Shown one piece after another: positions 18,487 to 26,886 of a stretch of 42,746 nt of DNA. The translations under genes were made by a program, and so were the position numbers. How positions within the stretch are numbered: position 1 is the stretch's first letter; every line of letters begins with the position of its first letter. This stretch comes from an uncultured bacterium (lineage in GTDB: Bacteria > Verrucomicrobiota > Kiritimatiellia > CAIKKV01 > CAITUY01): NCBI GenBank assembly GCA_903958395.1, contig CAJBSZ010000152.1, positions 1 through 42,746 on the forward strand. The letters run 5' to 3'. The notes beneath the pieces are model-generated. The model was given only the letters and a program-made list of their open reading frames with translations. It was not told where the DNA came from and made no database searches.

Positions 18487-19682
18487 GAGTGCGACTGCTC
18501 AAAATTCTGGATGCAACAGCGGGGTTTTTCCTGTGCTGGGCAACCGGCTATTGTCTCCACCTGTTCAAAAACGGCTCGGCAGGGACGCCTCGCCCTACCG
18601 GAATACGGGAGCTTTCTCAAGGTAGGGCGAAGCCTCCGGCTGAGCCGGGATTTTTTCGACAGGCTGCTGGAGAAGTCCGGCGGATTCTAGTGATCCGGCC
18701 CGGGGGGATGGGCGATATGATTTTGCTGCAACCCATGCTGAAAAGCCTGAGGCAGCATTACCCGGCGGCAAAGATTGACCTGGTTTGCGAAAAACGCAAC
18801 CGTGAGATCCCGACCCTGGCGGGGGCCTCTGTGAGGGTGCTGCTCTATGACGCCTTTCCTTTCCGTCTCCTCTTCCAGCTCTGGCGTGGTCGCTATGATA
18901 TCGCGATTGATGCTGAACAGTTTCACTATTTCTCAGCCGTCATGGCCATGCTGAGCCGTGCGCCGGTGCGGGTTGGGTTCAAAATCAATCCCGGCCGGAA
19001 CACCCTCTATACCCACCTGGTAAATTATAATCTGGAGGGGTACGAGGCCGCAGAATTCATGCGATTGCTGGTGCCCCTCGGGATTCAGGACGAGGCGGTG
19101 GTTCAGGGATGTCTGACCATTCCCGGAAGCGGGCAGGCTCAATCCCGGTCGCTCGTGATCCATGTCGGGGCTTCCACCCGGTACAAACATTGGGAAAACG
19201 GAAACACCGTGGAACTGGTAAAGCGATTATCGTCCCTTGCAACAACGGGTGATGTTATTCTGGTTGGCGGGAGGTCTGAGGCCCTGGTGGCGGAGCGGAT
19301 TGCCCAGGAAGCCGCAGTGGGCGATCGCGTGAAGAGCCTGGCGGGCAGGTTGACGCTTCAGCAGACCGCAGAGGTGATCGGGCATGCGGCTCTTTTCATC
19401 GGGGGTGACTCAGGATTGGCGCATCTGGCCGTGGCGCTGGGGACTCCGACAGTGGTGATGTTCGGCCCGAGTGACCACAAGAAGTGGGGTGTGGAAAGTT
19501 CGCGGAATGTCGTGGTTCGAAAAGCCCTCGCTTGTGCCCCCTGTTTTATTTTCGGGTACCACAAGTTTTGTCATTCCATCGCCTGCATGTCCGGGATTAC
19601 GGTGGACGATGTGATGGCCGGGGTCAGTAGTGTGTCATTCGATCGCATATCCTCCTCAAGGAGTGATTCCAGTTCGCGATAG
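18483..19682 (+). CDS. Glycosyltransferase family 9 (heptosyltransferase-like)
   Basis: ILVIRPGGMGDMILLQPMLKSLRQHYPAAKIDLVCE...IGGDSGLAHLAVALGTPTVVMFGPSD; ATGA overlap with upstream gene. Confidence 0.88.
   Translation: MRVRLLKILDATAGFFLCWATGYCLHLFKNGSAGTPRPTGIRELSQGRAKPPAEPGFFRQAAGEVRRILVIRPGGMGDMILLQPMLKSLRQHYPAAKIDLVCEKRNREIPTLAGASVRVLLYDAFPFRLLFQLWRGRYDIAIDAEQFHYFSAVMAMLSRAPVRVGFKINPGRNTLYTHLVNYNLEGYEAAEFMRLLVPLGIQDEAVVQGCLTIPGSGQAQSRSLVIHVGASTRYKHWENGNTVELVKRLSSLATTGDVILVGGRSEALVAERIAQEAAVGDRVKSLAGRLTLQQTAEVIGHAALFIGGDSGLAHLAVALGTPTVVMFGPSDHKKWGVESSRNVVVRKALACAPCFIFGYHKFCHSIACMSGITVDDVMAGVSSVSFDRISSSRSDSSSR
18572..18647. repeat. Imperfect inverted-repeat element inside the GT9 reading frame
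   Basis: Arm 1 CGGCTCGGCAGGGACGCCTCGCCCTACC (18572-18599); arm 2 GGTAGGGCGAAGCCTCCGGCTGAGCCG (18621-18647), whose reverse complement is CGGCTCAGCCGGAGGCTTCGCCCTACC; 21-nt loop. Confidence 0.85.
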
Positions 19683-20578
19683 ATGGGGCCAGGTTTTCCT
19701 GTCCCGATGGGAAGGCTGTCAAATTCAACGCCTGCGGCGACATTAAGGGTAGTTCCCGTCAGGAGGAACTCGCTTGCGGCCAGGATGTCCTTCCGGGAGA
19801 TGTCCGCAAAGGCGACTGCCTTGAGGATTCCGGAACGGGTCAGTGTTCCAGCCAGTTCCATGACGCGTAGCATGGTGGTTCCCGCCAGGATTCGATCCAA
19901 CTTGGGGAACAGGAGGCGCTTATCGGCGGTCACGATGCCCATGTTTTCGATGGCGCCTTCCGTCAGGAATCCCTGCTCGTCAAACCCTGCCGAGAAATTG
20001 ACACCGGCATCCACGGCTTCCTTTTTCATCAGGACATTGGGCGCATAGTTGCAGTTTTTTATATGGCTCATACCGGCCGACTTTGCGGCGATCCGGCTGG
20101 TGCAGATGCGTCCGCCTTCGGGGTGGAGCTTCATGAACGGAGTGCCGAGCGATGTGACCACAACATACAGCTGAGGGGCCGGACAGTCGTAGGGGTTGAC
20201 GGCAAAGCTACCGGGTCCGCGTGATACATAAACACGAATCATGCAGTCCGGCTTTCCGGCTGCCCGAACGGTTTCTCCGATGATGGTCATGAGTTCAGGG
20301 TGGGCGACAGGAAGGGTGAGGAAGAGAGCCCGGGCTGATTGATCAAGCCGATTCAGATGTCCCTGCAGGTTGTAGATGCGGCCGTTGACGGTTTTAATGG
20401 CTTCAAAAATACCATCGCCCCGATGCACCATATGGTCATCTATAGGGAGGAGCATCAGGGCCGGATCGGTGACAATTCCGCCAAAAAGGCTCGAGTACAT
20501 GGCGAAATAGCCGTCCTGATAAGAATGGCGTAAGGCAGCGGCGAGTGCCGGCCAGTCGGATAAAGTGAACTGTTTCAT
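19571..20578 (-). CDS. Class IV aminotransferase (branched-chain aminotransferase / D-amino acid aminotransferase / ADC lyase family)
   Basis: MVHRGDGIFEAIKTVNGRIYNLQGHLNRLDQSARAL...MSHIKNCNYAPNVLMKKEAVDAG...FLTEGAIENMGIV; start at 20578. Confidence 0.88.
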   Translation of the reverse strand: MKQFTLSDWPALAAALRHSYQDGYFAMYSSLFGGIVTDPALMLLPIDDHMVHRGDGIFEAIKTVNGRIYNLQGHLNRLDQSARALFLTLPVAHPELMTIIGETVRAAGKPDCMIRVYVSRGPGSFAVNPYDCPAPQLYVVVTSLGTPFMKLHPEGGRICTSRIAAKSAGMSHIKNCNYAPNVLMKKEAVDAGVNFSAGFDEQGFLTEGAIENMGIVTADKRLLFPKLDRILAGTTMLRVMELAGTLTRSGILKAVAFADISRKDILAASEFLLTGTTLNVAAGVEFDSLPIGTGKPGPIYRELESLLEEDMRSNDTLLTPAITSSTVIPDMQAME

Positions 20579-20644
20579 GGGGGTAAAATAGCAGAAAAGC
20601 ATTTCAGCACAACTCCCCGCTTGCCCGTGACTGTTTAATGATTC

Positions 20645-21361
20645 ATGATCGCCGATATGGAGTTGTTTGCGGAGCTGAAAAAAGAGGAGCAGGATGCGTT
20701 GTGGCGCCATGCCGCCCCGTTTCTGGTCTGGGTACTGGTGATGTGTCTGCCGATGCAGAATCTGGCTTTACGATATGCCCTTCAGGTGCTGGCTGGAGTG
20801 GCGGCCCTTCTTGTTGCCAGACCCTGGCGGTACTATTCCGGTCTGTCTGTCCGCTGGCTTCCGGTGTCGGTTCTGGTGGGTGCGGGGGTGTTTGCGTTTT
20901 GGGTGATTCCGGAGTCTGCCCTGATGAAGCGTGTCCCCTGGCTTTACGATTTGTACATGAGCGTTGCGGTACGGGGTGCTGCAGTATCTGTTGCCGGGGG
21001 AAGTCCGTATGCGCCGGAACAGTGCGGCTGGGTTCTTTCCGGGGTGCGGTTGGCGGGTTCCGCTTTCGTGATTGCCGTCATTGAAGAGTTTTTCTGGCGA
21101 GGGTTTCTCATGCGCTGGTTGCGGGGGCATTCATTTCTGGGCGTTATTCCCCGGGGGATGGGCTGGGGGATTTTGCTGACCAGTTCTGTCTTGTTCGGCT
21201 TGGAGCACAGTCGCTGGCTGATGGGGGTTTTGGCGGGCCTGGCCTATGGGCTACTCTATATCCGGACGGGCGACCTTTGGGCGGCTGTGACGGCCCATAT
21301 CACAACCAATTATCTGCTGGGACTCTATGTCCTCGCCACCGGCGCCTATATATTCTGGTGA
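20645..21361 (+). CDS. CPBP-family intramembrane metalloprotease (CAAX protease-related; possibly the exosortase-associated subfamily)
   Basis: EEFFWRGFLMRWL, FGLEHSRWLMG and AHITTNYLLG motifs plus multiple TM helices. Confidence 0.82.
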   Translation: MIADMELFAELKKEEQDALWRHAAPFLVWVLVMCLPMQNLALRYALQVLAGVAALLVARPWRYYSGLSVRWLPVSVLVGAGVFAFWVIPESALMKRVPWLYDLYMSVAVRGAAVSVAGGSPYAPEQCGWVLSGVRLAGSAFVIAVIEEFFWRGFLMRWLRGHSFLGVIPRGMGWGILLTSSVLFGLEHSRWLMGVLAGLAYGLLYIRTGDLWAAVTAHITTNYLLGLYVLATGAYIFW

Positions 21362-22806
21362 GCGCTAAGCGTTTCGGGGAGCCTGCAGTCCCGGCAGCCA
21401 TTCCGGCTGTTCAGGCAGAAATCGTTGAAGATCTGGAGCAATCCCTGCTGTCGCAATCCTGAGCGGTAAAGGGAGGGATTGTGATCGTGTCCGAACAGGG
21501 CGTGTGCGGTGTGGCGTCCAAACCGGTTGTCATCCTCATGCGGGAGCGACTTGAGCCAGTTCGATTCGGGCTTCGAGGAGGTAGTGGCGGCCATCCAGGG
21601 GACAATGACATTGGTGAGGAGGCTGGCGGCCCGGCCGGGGCCGATGAGGGCTGCGGGCGATGCACCGCGCGGACTCGAGAATCCGCTTCGCCATGCCCAA
21701 TAACTTTCTCCACCCACAGTTTGCAAGGCCTCCAGAACTGTTTTAAACGAGGAGGTACTCAGGGAAGATGTCATGATCTGCTGAAGAGGGGAGTCGGCAT
21801 TCATAAACAGACCGGCGGCAGCCATGAGTCGCCGGAGCGGGTGATTGACGGGGCGGACATGGGAGAGGACCCAGTCACTTCTGGTCAGTGTTTTCCCCTG
21901 CCAGGCAGCTTGATGCCGCCACCAGATATCCCAGAGGGATCGGACAAATCCCTTTGTTTCCTCGTCCCATAACGGATTTGTTTTGGGCGGAAGAAGTCCG
22001 GAAACCCCTGCCAGAAGGGCGTAAGCCGTCGTCAGGGTGTTTTTCGACTCCTGGTGCAGAAGGTCGAGCGGGAGGCATTGGGCCAGTTTATGAAAGGGGT
22101 TCCGGTTATGTTTATAGCCCAGCGCTCCCATGATTTCTTCATAGAGCGTTTGAGCCCGGTTGTCTCCTGACATGGCCTGCACAAGGCGTTCGGTTTTGAG
22201 CCGAAGTCGTTCTTCGCCGGCTGAGTCCAGAAAACTACCCTGCTGATCGGGTGACCAGGTTTTTAAGAGGTGTGCGCAGGGTGGACTCGGAGCGAGGTTT
22301 GCAAAGGGATAGGCGGGTAAGTCCAGACTGTCGAACGAGAACGACGGGATTTTTTTCAGCGCCTGTCTCAGGGCGATCTGAAGCACTGGGGCGGGGAGAT
22401 CGGGCTCCTGAAGGATGCCGTCAAAATAAGTGACGTGGGCGATCACGCCCCGATACCGGCGGTCCGAAGCATGGCCGTGATGCCGCCAGTCAGCGGGACG
22501 TATGTGTAGTTCAATGTCACCGCGCACTGTGCATTCGTCAGGTCCGATCCGAAGGATGGCATCCAGGAAGTCCGGTCCTGCTTCCAGATTCCAGCGTCCT
22601 GGATTTTCAACCTGGACCAGGCGCCCGTCTGCCGTGAGGAGAGGGGTGGGGCGGTAGGCGGGATCCATCCAGACACATCGCAGGTGCCGCTCAGACCACG
22701 GAAAGTCCGAGTTGCCGACGGTTTCCCTCACGGCGGTTGAGAGAGACAGTCGAAGGGCGCGGTACCGGCATGCCTCCGGAAAAAGCTCATTGAAGGAAAT
22801 GGACAT
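21346..22806 (-). CDS. DUF2851-family protein
   Basis: VENPGRWNLEAGPDFLDAILRIGPDECTVRGDIELHIRPADWRHHGHASDRRYRGVIAHVTYFDG; C-terminal FNDFCLNSRNGCRDC. Confidence 0.8.
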   Translation of the reverse strand: MSISFNELFPEACRYRALRLSLSTAVRETVGNSDFPWSERHLRCVWMDPAYRPTPLLTADGRLVQVENPGRWNLEAGPDFLDAILRIGPDECTVRGDIELHIRPADWRHHGHASDRRYRGVIAHVTYFDGILQEPDLPAPVLQIALRQALKKIPSFSFDSLDLPAYPFANLAPSPPCAHLLKTWSPDQQGSFLDSAGEERLRLKTERLVQAMSGDNRAQTLYEEIMGALGYKHNRNPFHKLAQCLPLDLLHQESKNTLTTAYALLAGVSGLLPPKTNPLWDEETKGFVRSLWDIWWRHQAAWQGKTLTRSDWVLSHVRPVNHPLRRLMAAAGLFMNADSPLQQIMTSSLSTSSFKTVLEALQTVGGESYWAWRSGFSSPRGASPAALIGPGRAASLLTNVIVPWMAATTSSKPESNWLKSLPHEDDNRFGRHTAHALFGHDHNPSLYRSGLRQQGLLQIFNDFCLNSRNGCRDCRLPETLSAHQNI

Positions 22807-22843
22807 GCCCTTGTATTTAGCTAAACTAATTAACTAGTACAAG

Positions 22844-22876
22844 TAAATACTGAAGACCTTCAGTCTTCAGTATTTA
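22844..22876. repeat. Perfect 14-bp inverted repeat with 5-nt loop at the 3' end of the kinase gene (possible hairpin/terminator-like)
   Basis: TAAATACTGAAGAC - CTTCA - GTCTTCAGTATTTA; the kinase stop codon (22867-22869) lies inside one arm. Confidence 0.7.
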
Positions 22877-24543
22877 AAGCTGCTGCGGCCGATGTATTCG
22901 CGGAGCATGGAGGTGTTGGGGACTTCCCGGTCTGAAATGCCGACAAAATTGAGCAGGAACGCGGTGAGCCGGCGTGCCTCGGCGTATTCACGGTCAAAGG
23001 GTTTGACCTCCATCAGGAGGGGTTCTGCAATGGGTTTAAGCACGGCGAGTTCGTAATCCAGGGCGGAGTTGAAGGTGGCGTCGGCCTCGGATTGGAAGGG
23101 GAATATCCAGCGTTCTTCGCCTCGTCGTACGGAGGACCACATGCGCAGGGTTTTGAGTGCCGAGTGGCCCCGGTATTTGTGATCCCGCACCATCCGGCGG
23201 ATCAGACGGTTATCCGTGGTGGCAATCCGGTTATTGGCATCCAGACTGAGCTGGGTGAGGGCGCTGACGTAGACGCGGAATTTGGAAGCGTCGGGAATCA
23301 TGCGGGTCAAGTCCGGGTTCAATCCGTGGATGCCCTCGATGATGAGAATGCCTTCCGGGCCGAGTTTCATTTTGTTTCCCCGGTAAACGCGGGTTTTGGA
23401 TTCGAAGTCAAATACCGGCGGCTCAATCTCGCCGCCTTTGACAAGTTGCTCCATGTGTTGATTGAACAGGGCCAGATCCAGTGAGTTGATGTGTTCGAAG
23501 TCCGGGCTTCCGTTTTCATCCCGGGGTGTTTTTGCCAGTTCAAAAAAGTAATTATCGAGGGACAGGGTGGAGACATGGAATCCGTTTACCCGGAGCTGGA
23601 TGGCCAGCCGTTTGGCGAAGGTTGTCTTTCCGGATGAGGAGGGGCCCGCTACGAGGACAATGCGTGTGGTACTGCGCCGGCGCTGGATCTCGTCGGCAAT
23701 CCGGGCGACATTTTTTTCGTGCAGGGCTTCCGCGACCTTGATGAAATCGCTGATATCGCCGTTCATGATGATTTCATTCAGCCGCCCGACAGTGTTGACG
23801 CCCATGGCCCGGCCCCAGTCCTTGTGTTCCCGGAATATTTTGAAGAGCAGGGGGAGGTTCCGGAAGGGGGCGATAGGGGTTCCCTTCGTGGGATCGGGGA
23901 GTTGCAGCACAAAGCCCGGCGGATAGGGGATCAGTTCGAACAAGTCGATTGCCCCCGTGGATGGGGCGATCGGCCCCAGGGCGATGTCATAAAACCCTTC
24001 GCAGACATGAATGACGATCCGGGGCGGATTGCGGAACCTGAGCAGATTCAGTTTGTCAGTTTGTCCGGCTTCCGTCAGTCGTCGTGAGGCTTCCGCAAAG
24101 GAAATCTTTTTTCGCTCAATGGGGATATCCCGGGCGATCAGGGCTTTCATATGGTCCCCGATGGCCTGAACCTGTTCCGGGGTAATGCCCCCATTACGCT
24201 CCCCTGATTTTCTTTCAAAACTGCAGTAGAGGCCGTTTCCCACGGCATAATCAACCGAGAACCCCGAGTCTGGAAACAGTTCCCTGACGGTCTTTGCCAG
24301 AATGAAGGCAAGGGATCGCTGAAAAACCGGCCATCCCTCGGGCGAGGCCATGGTGAGGAGTTTGATCTCGCACTCCATTTCAAGGGGGTAGTTGAGAGAG
24401 CAGATATCATTGTTAATGAGCGCGGCAATATACGGCAGGCCCGAGGGATCTGTCCGGGAAGGCAAGACGTCGTTTAGGGAAGTGCGAAAAGGATGTTCCG
24501 CGATGCGCCCGTCCTCAAAGGTCAGTTTGATTTTGTCAGTCAT
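22867..24543 (-). CDS. Nucleoside (uridine) kinase with N-terminal TGS/ThrRS-like region
   Basis: N-terminus resembles the TGS/SAD region of threonyl-tRNA synthetase; C-terminal kinase with VLVAGPSSSGKTTFAKRLAIQL, LSLDNYFFE, LIIEGIHGLNP. Confidence 0.85.
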   Translation of the reverse strand: MTDKIKLTFEDGRIAEHPFRTSLNDVLPSRTDPSGLPYIAALINNDICSLNYPLEMECEIKLLTMASPEGWPVFQRSLAFILAKTVRELFPDSGFSVDYAVGNGLYCSFERKSGERNGGITPEQVQAIGDHMKALIARDIPIERKKISFAEASRRLTEAGQTDKLNLLRFRNPPRIVIHVCEGFYDIALGPIAPSTGAIDLFELIPYPPGFVLQLPDPTKGTPIAPFRNLPLLFKIFREHKDWGRAMGVNTVGRLNEIIMNGDISDFIKVAEALHEKNVARIADEIQRRRSTTRIVLVAGPSSSGKTTFAKRLAIQLRVNGFHVSTLSLDNYFFELAKTPRDENGSPDFEHINSLDLALFNQHMEQLVKGGEIEPPVFDFESKTRVYRGNKMKLGPEGILIIEGIHGLNPDLTRMIPDASKFRVYVSALTQLSLDANNRIATTDNRLIRRMVRDHKYRGHSALKTLRMWSSVRRGEERWIFPFQSEADATFNSALDYELAVLKPIAEPLLMEVKPFDREYAEARRLTAFLLNFVGISDREVPNTSMLREYIGRSSFKY

Positions 24544-24580
24544 CGTTCCTCCTTGTTTCCGGCGGTAGTCTTGCACCCTT

Positions 24581-25483
24581 TCACGGAGTGACCCAGGGCG
24601 GCCTTTCCGGGAGAAGTGCTGTAAATTCCTCTACCAGGGTGGCCTCGTAGCGCGGGTCATATCGGCCCTCAAGGAAGCGGCTGTATGATTCGCGACAGAA
24701 GCGTTCCCAGGAGGACTCCTCATGTCCGGGATTGATAGGGAAGAAATGGGCGCCCACGGTGCGAGCGGCCTTCAGATCGCCCGGGGCATCCCCGATCATC
24801 AGAACGCGATCCGGTGCGTAACGTCCCGAGGTTGCCAGTGTGAGGTGTTCCGCCTTGGTCCCGAGTTCCTGGCCGGCGATGACTTCGACATACCGCAAAA
24901 GATCATGCTCCTCCCATTCCCTGACGAGGGCTTCAGTGGGAGTCTGGGAGACGCAGATGACGTCCGAGTGAGCCTGGACATTTTTCAGGGCATCGAGAAC
25001 CCACCGGAACGGTTTTATAGCTTTCACGGTGCGGGCCACGGCCTCGTTGACCGCAAGGCTCCACTGGAGGAGTCGCTGCAAGTCCGGATCCCCGGTTTCC
25101 TGCACGCGTTTTTCAAGGGCTGGATTTCCAAGCGGAAGGCCCGATTCGCAGAATTCCCGGAGCGCCCGGGTGGAGGGGAGTTGAAAGCCTGTCCGGCAGA
25201 CTTCGGGGTGATTGCGAAGAAGCTCAAATGTGGTTAACAGGCAGGGGAACCGGTTCTGGCCGCGGTGGATGGAATGCAGATTCACGAATTCCGCGGTCTG
25301 CCGGAGGGCATTTTCAATGGGCTCCAGTTTCCAGAAGGAGATAATGAGGGAATGAAAGCACTGCTTCTGCTTGATTTCCATGGTGGGGAAAATACAGCCG
25401 TCGGAATCAATGCCGACAAACGTGGGGAACCGGGGTTTAAGATTCAGAAGATGATCCCGGGTATAGTGAGGGGCTGTGCTCAT
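24581..25483 (-). CDS. HAD-family hydrolase
   Basis: FVGIDSDGCIFPTM (DxD-type motif I), CVSQTPTEAL, VLMIGDAPGDLKAARTVGAHFFPINPG. Confidence 0.8.
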   Translation of the reverse strand: MSTAPHYTRDHLLNLKPRFPTFVGIDSDGCIFPTMEIKQKQCFHSLIISFWKLEPIENALRQTAEFVNLHSIHRGQNRFPCLLTTFELLRNHPEVCRTGFQLPSTRALREFCESGLPLGNPALEKRVQETGDPDLQRLLQWSLAVNEAVARTVKAIKPFRWVLDALKNVQAHSDVICVSQTPTEALVREWEEHDLLRYVEVIAGQELGTKAEHLTLATSGRYAPDRVLMIGDAPGDLKAARTVGAHFFPINPGHEESSWERFCRESYSRFLEGRYDPRYEATLVEEFTALLPERPPWVTP

Positions 25484-25591
25484 GGGGACTTTCTACCGAA
25501 GCGGTGTCGCCGGATCAAGATCAAAGGGTGGCGAGTATTGAGTGTTGTTCAGTCAGAAATGATTTGATCTACTATCACTCTCAGAACAGTT

Positions 25592-26602
25592 ATGAACGAA
25601 CAAACCATACAACTTGGACATGGCGGCGGCGGGGTTCTCTCCCGGGATCTTATCCAGCGGGAGATCGTGTCCCGATTCGGTGGCGGAGCGCTCAAGGGGC
25701 TTCCGGATGGAGCCACCCTGCCGGTTCCCGAAGGTCGTTTCATGGTGTTCACCACCGACAGTTTTGTTGTGCAGCCGCTGGAATTTCCGGGAGGCAACAT
25801 CGGCGATCTTGCGGTTCACGGGACGGTCAACGACCTGGCCGTGTGCGGGGCCATTCCGCGCTGGTTGTCGCTGGCTTTGATTCTGGAGGAGGGGCTTCCC
25901 CTGGCCACGCTGCGCCGTATTCTGGATTCGGTGAAGCAGCAGGCCGATGAGTGCGGGGTCGTGGTGGTTACCGGTGACACCAAGGTTGTGGAACGCGGCC
26001 AGTGTGACGGGATGTATGTGAATACAGCAGGAATCGGCGAGCGCATGGACGGTTTTGAGCTCGGCGCGAATCGCGTGGTTCCCGGGGATCACATTCTCGT
26101 AAGTGGACCGGTGGGGGATCATGGCATGGCGGTTCTGGCGGCGCGGGAGGGAATCCGGATCACCCATGGGGTCAAAAGCGATACGGGGCCGGTTCACCGG
26201 TTGGTTCAGGCGGTTCGTGAGTATGCCCCGATGATCAAGTTCATGCGGGATCCGACACGCGGGGGTCTGGCTGCGGTGCTGAATGAAGTTGTTGAAGACC
26301 GGGCCATGGGAATCCTCCTGAACGAGTCCGATTTGCCGTTTTCCACGGGGGCAAAGGCGGCCGCGGAGTTGTTGGGGGTGGATCTGTTGCAGGTGGCATC
26401 AGAGGGACGGATAATCCTGATTGCGGATGCCACGATTTCGGAGCCGGTGTTGAAGATCTGGAAAAGCCTCCCGGAAGGACGTGGCGCGACGCGGATCGGG
26501 GTCGTGACGGACGCGAAGGGGCGGGTGGTTCTGGAGACGGTCACGGGTGGGCGGCGTCTGGTGGATGTGCCGCGCGGGGAATTGCTGCCGAGGATTTGCT
26601 GA
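25592..26602 (+). CDS. hypE: Hydrogenase expression/formation protein HypE (carbamoyl dehydratase)
   Basis: QLGHGGGGVLSRDLI...FTTDSFVVQPLEFPGGNIGDLAVHGTVNDLAVCGA...DPTRGGLAAVLNEV and the diagnostic C-terminal PRIC. Confidence 0.95.
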   Translation: MNEQTIQLGHGGGGVLSRDLIQREIVSRFGGGALKGLPDGATLPVPEGRFMVFTTDSFVVQPLEFPGGNIGDLAVHGTVNDLAVCGAIPRWLSLALILEEGLPLATLRRILDSVKQQADECGVVVVTGDTKVVERGQCDGMYVNTAGIGERMDGFELGANRVVPGDHILVSGPVGDHGMAVLAAREGIRITHGVKSDTGPVHRLVQAVREYAPMIKFMRDPTRGGLAAVLNEVVEDRAMGILLNESDLPFSTGAKAAAELLGVDLLQVASEGRIILIADATISEPVLKIWKSLPEGRGATRIGVVTDAKGRVVLETVTGGRRLVDVPRGELLPRIC

Positions 26603-26886
26603 TGCATGAGATGGCGATAGCACTGGCCTTGATCGAACAGGCGGAGAAGGTGGCGCGCGAGCAGAATGCCCGGGCGATTCCCGGCATCACGGTAGTCGTC
26701 GGCCGGTTGTCAGGTACGGATCCAGACGCCTTGCGCGCGGTGTTCGAATTGGCGGCGGAGGAGACGCTGGCGAAGGGCGCAACGCTGACAGTCGACATGG
26801 CGGCCGGCCGGGAGTTGTACATCAAGTCGATGGAGGTGGACGTTGAAGCGGGTGAGGATGTGAGAGGTGAGGCGTTAAATGTGTAA
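26602..26886 (+). CDS. hypA: HypA-like nickel metallochaperone lacking the zinc domain (94 aa, no Cys)
   Basis: MHEMAIALALIEQAEKVAREQNARAIPGITVVVGRLSGTDPDALRAVFELAAEETLAKGATLTVDMAAGRELYIKSMEVDVE; start overlaps hypE stop (TGATG); next gene is hypB. Confidence 0.85.
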   Translation: MHEMAIALALIEQAEKVAREQNARAIPGITVVVGRLSGTDPDALRAVFELAAEETLAKGATLTVDMAAGRELYIKSMEVDVEAGEDVRGEALNV

